Shown in pieces: positions 62,575 through 64,000 of a DNA stretch of 64,000 bases. The translations under genes were made by a program, and so were the position numbers. How positions within the stretch are numbered: position 1 is the stretch's first letter; each line of letters begins with the position of its first letter. Below the pieces are notes generated by a model that did no database searches, was not told the origin of the DNA, and saw nothing but the letters and a program-made list of their open reading frames with translations. The DNA is taken from contig JANSXP010000004.1 in NCBI GenBank assembly GCA_024742875.1, forward strand, positions 1-64,000. Direction: 5' to 3'. The stretch comes from Planctomycetaceae bacterium. Its GTDB lineage: Bacteria > Planctomycetota > Planctomycetia > Planctomycetales > Planctomycetaceae.

Positions 62575-62774
62575 ATGTGCCGCCTGCGCAATGCTCTCTG
62601 TCGTGCTCAGTGCTCACATCGGACCGGTTGCCGTTTCTCGCACTCCCCGGGTTGCGTGAAGCGTGCCTGTTTCTCCCGGCAGACCATGCAGTTGCCCATT
62701 CGCCTGGGTCCGACTACGCTCGTGGCCTGAAACGCAGGCCGCCGCCTGTGCCATGACCGCCGGAGAACCCAATC

Positions 62775-64000
62775 ATGTGCTGCCGTCTCGCCCTGTGTGT
62801 TCTGTCCATCATGCCGCCACTGACAGCGGTCTGCCGTGCTGAAGATCGGCGGGCGCCCAACATCCTCTGGATTGTGGCAGAAAACCTCTCCAACGACCTG
62901 GCCTGCTACGGCCAGGCCAACGTCCGCACGCCGGTGCTGGACAAACTGGCCGCCGAAGGAGTTCGCTACACCCACGCTTTTGCCACGTCCCCCGTGTGTG
63001 CGCCCAGCCGCTCGTGCTTTATGCTGGGGATGTATCAGACGACCACTGACACGCACCACATGCGGTCTCACCGAGACGATGACTTTCGACTGCCGGCCGG
63101 CATCCGTCCGCTCACACACCGCCTGCGCGACGCCGGCTACTTTACGGCAAATGTGACACACCTGACGGACGAGCGGACAGGTACCGGCAAGCTGGATCTG
63201 AATTTCGTCAACGAAGGACGGCTGTATGACTCCAAACAGTGGGACGACCTGAAAAGCCATCAGCCATTCTTCGCACAGATCAATTTGCCGGAGGCCGAAT
63301 ACGATATCTACGACCGTAAGTCGGCCGAAAAGCTAAGGGTGCCGTGGGTGGGAGAGGAATGGCATCCACAGATCGCGACAGAAGACAATGTCAATCCGCC
63401 GCCGTTCTACCCGGATCATCCCATCGCCCGCCAGGAATGGGCTCGCTACCTGAACTCGATCAGCGGCATCGATATCCGTGTCGGAAAGATCCTCGACAGG
63501 CTTAAGCAGGACGGGCTGGCAGACAATACCATCATTATCTTCTTCGCTGACAACGGCCGACTGACGGCCCGTGGAATCCACTGGCCGTTTGATCAGGGTC
63601 TGCGGGTGCCTCTCATCGTCAAAGATACGACCAGCCTTCCTTTTCTCAAATCCACTGGACAGCGGGGCACTGTCAGCAATCAGATTGTCAGCCTGCTGGA
63701 TTTAACAGCCACCACTCTCTGGATGGCGGGCATTGAACGTCCGGCCGGTATGCAGAGCCGCGTGTTTGTGGGGCCCAGAGCAGACCCGCCACGCAGATAT
63801 GCGTTTGCCGCTCGTGATCGCATTGACGAAACGCAGGTCCGTATGCGGGCCGCCTACAATCAGCGATTTCACTATATCCGCAACTACACCCCCGGCGCCG
63901 GCTTTGAAACGCTGAACCGCTATAAGGAAAAGTGCTTTCTGGTCAAACCCCTGATGCGACGCTTAAAGGCGGAAGGCAAACTGACAGGCGCTGCGCTGCA
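62775..64000 (+). CDS. Sulfatase, heparan-N-sulfatase-like (3' end beyond window)
   Basis: ATG at 62775 opens a frame that stays open to the window edge (408 codons visible). A signal peptide (CRLALCVLSIMPPLTAVCRA) precedes APNILWIVAENLSNDLACYG. In the metal site Glu-Asn stands where most sulfatases have Asp-Asp, a form seen in the SGSH-like branch. The formylglycine signature is C-A-P-S-R in SPVCAPSRSCFMLG, and FFADNGRLTARGIHWPFDQGLRVP gives the C-terminal metal ligands. It is likely exported and acts on a sulfated or N-sulfated saccharide. Confidence 0.88.
   Translation, partial: MCCRLALCVLSIMPPLTAVCRAEDRRAPNILWIVAENLSNDLACYGQANVRTPVLDKLAAEGVRYTHAFATSPVCAPSRSCFMLGMYQTTTDTHHMRSHRDDDFRLPAGIRPLTHRLRDAGYFTANVTHLTDERTGTGKLDLNFVNEGRLYDSKQWDDLKSHQPFFAQINLPEAEYDIYDRKSAEKLRVPWVGEEWHPQIATEDNVNPPPFYPDHPIARQEWARYLNSISGIDIRVGKILDRLKQDGLADNTIIIFFADNGRLTARGIHWPFDQGLRVPLIVKDTTSLPFLKSTGQRGTVSNQIVSLLDLTATTLWMAGIERPAGMQSRVFVGPRADPPRRYAFAARDRIDETQVRMRAAYNQRFHYIRNYTPGAGFETLNRYKEKCFLVKPLMRRLKAEGKLTGAAL

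Overview
The window comes from a planctomycete (Planctomycetota), probably an aerobic heterotroph that degrades sulfated polysaccharides. The evidence is the gene content. There are two PSD1-type DUF1549/DUF1553 proteins, each followed by a DUF1501 protein, and eight S1-type sulfatases. There are also DUF1559 proteins, a PEP-CTERM protein, an ECF sigma factor fused to a Ser/Thr kinase, and a 5066-residue dockerin-ended exoprotein. The genus cannot be told from the sequence alone.

Region 1 (1-24885) is a polysaccharide-sulfate catabolic island. A truncated PSD1 gene and its DUF1501 partner open it. Six sulfatases on both strands follow, one with an added C-terminal beta-sandwich and coiled coil. 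Next come a GntR/FCD regulator divergent from a DUF5060/DUF4038-type glycoside hydrolase, a ThuA-like protein, a PAS-AraC regulator and a second PSD1/DUF1501 pair. Two further sulfatases lie at the right end (60762-62180 and 62775 to the window edge).

Region 2 (24903-33002) holds a four-gene minus-strand operon: membrane protein, lipoprotein, Cys-rich protein and MurG-like glycosyltransferase. Two GT4 glycosyltransferases, a membrane-anchored protein and a PEP-CTERM protein follow. Region 3 (33249-48449) is one giant minus-strand gene. It encodes beta-repeat modules, Calx-beta domains, 12 CARDB-like repeats, RHS/YD repeats and a dockerin-like end.

Region 4 (48450-52762) carries two minus-strand tRNAs (Lys, Phe), the ECF-kinase fusion, a 7Fe-type ferredoxin and a plus-strand array of eleven tRNAs of different specificity (Thr, Gly, Pro, Asn, Gln, Trp, Asp, Met, Ala, Ser, His). 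Perfect spacer hairpins separate some of them, and a structured RNA that is not a normal tRNA sits inside the array. Several of the tRNAs lack normally invariant bases.

Region 5 (52971-57800) looks like an integron cassette array without an integrase (CALIN-like). Five small minus-strand genes are each followed by an attC-like site with a GCATAAC/GTTATGC-type core and extrahelical bases in the stem. A helicase-loader remnant lies on one side. A second repeat family and truncated, tail-to-tail genes lie on the other.

Region 6 (57807-64000) holds a DUF6939-like gene coupled to a membrane protein, a TetR regulator with an SDR oxidoreductase and a near-perfect TetR-type operator, the two remaining sulfatases and a small basic protein. 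The tRNA array and the adjacent attC cassette array are the most unusual parts of the window.
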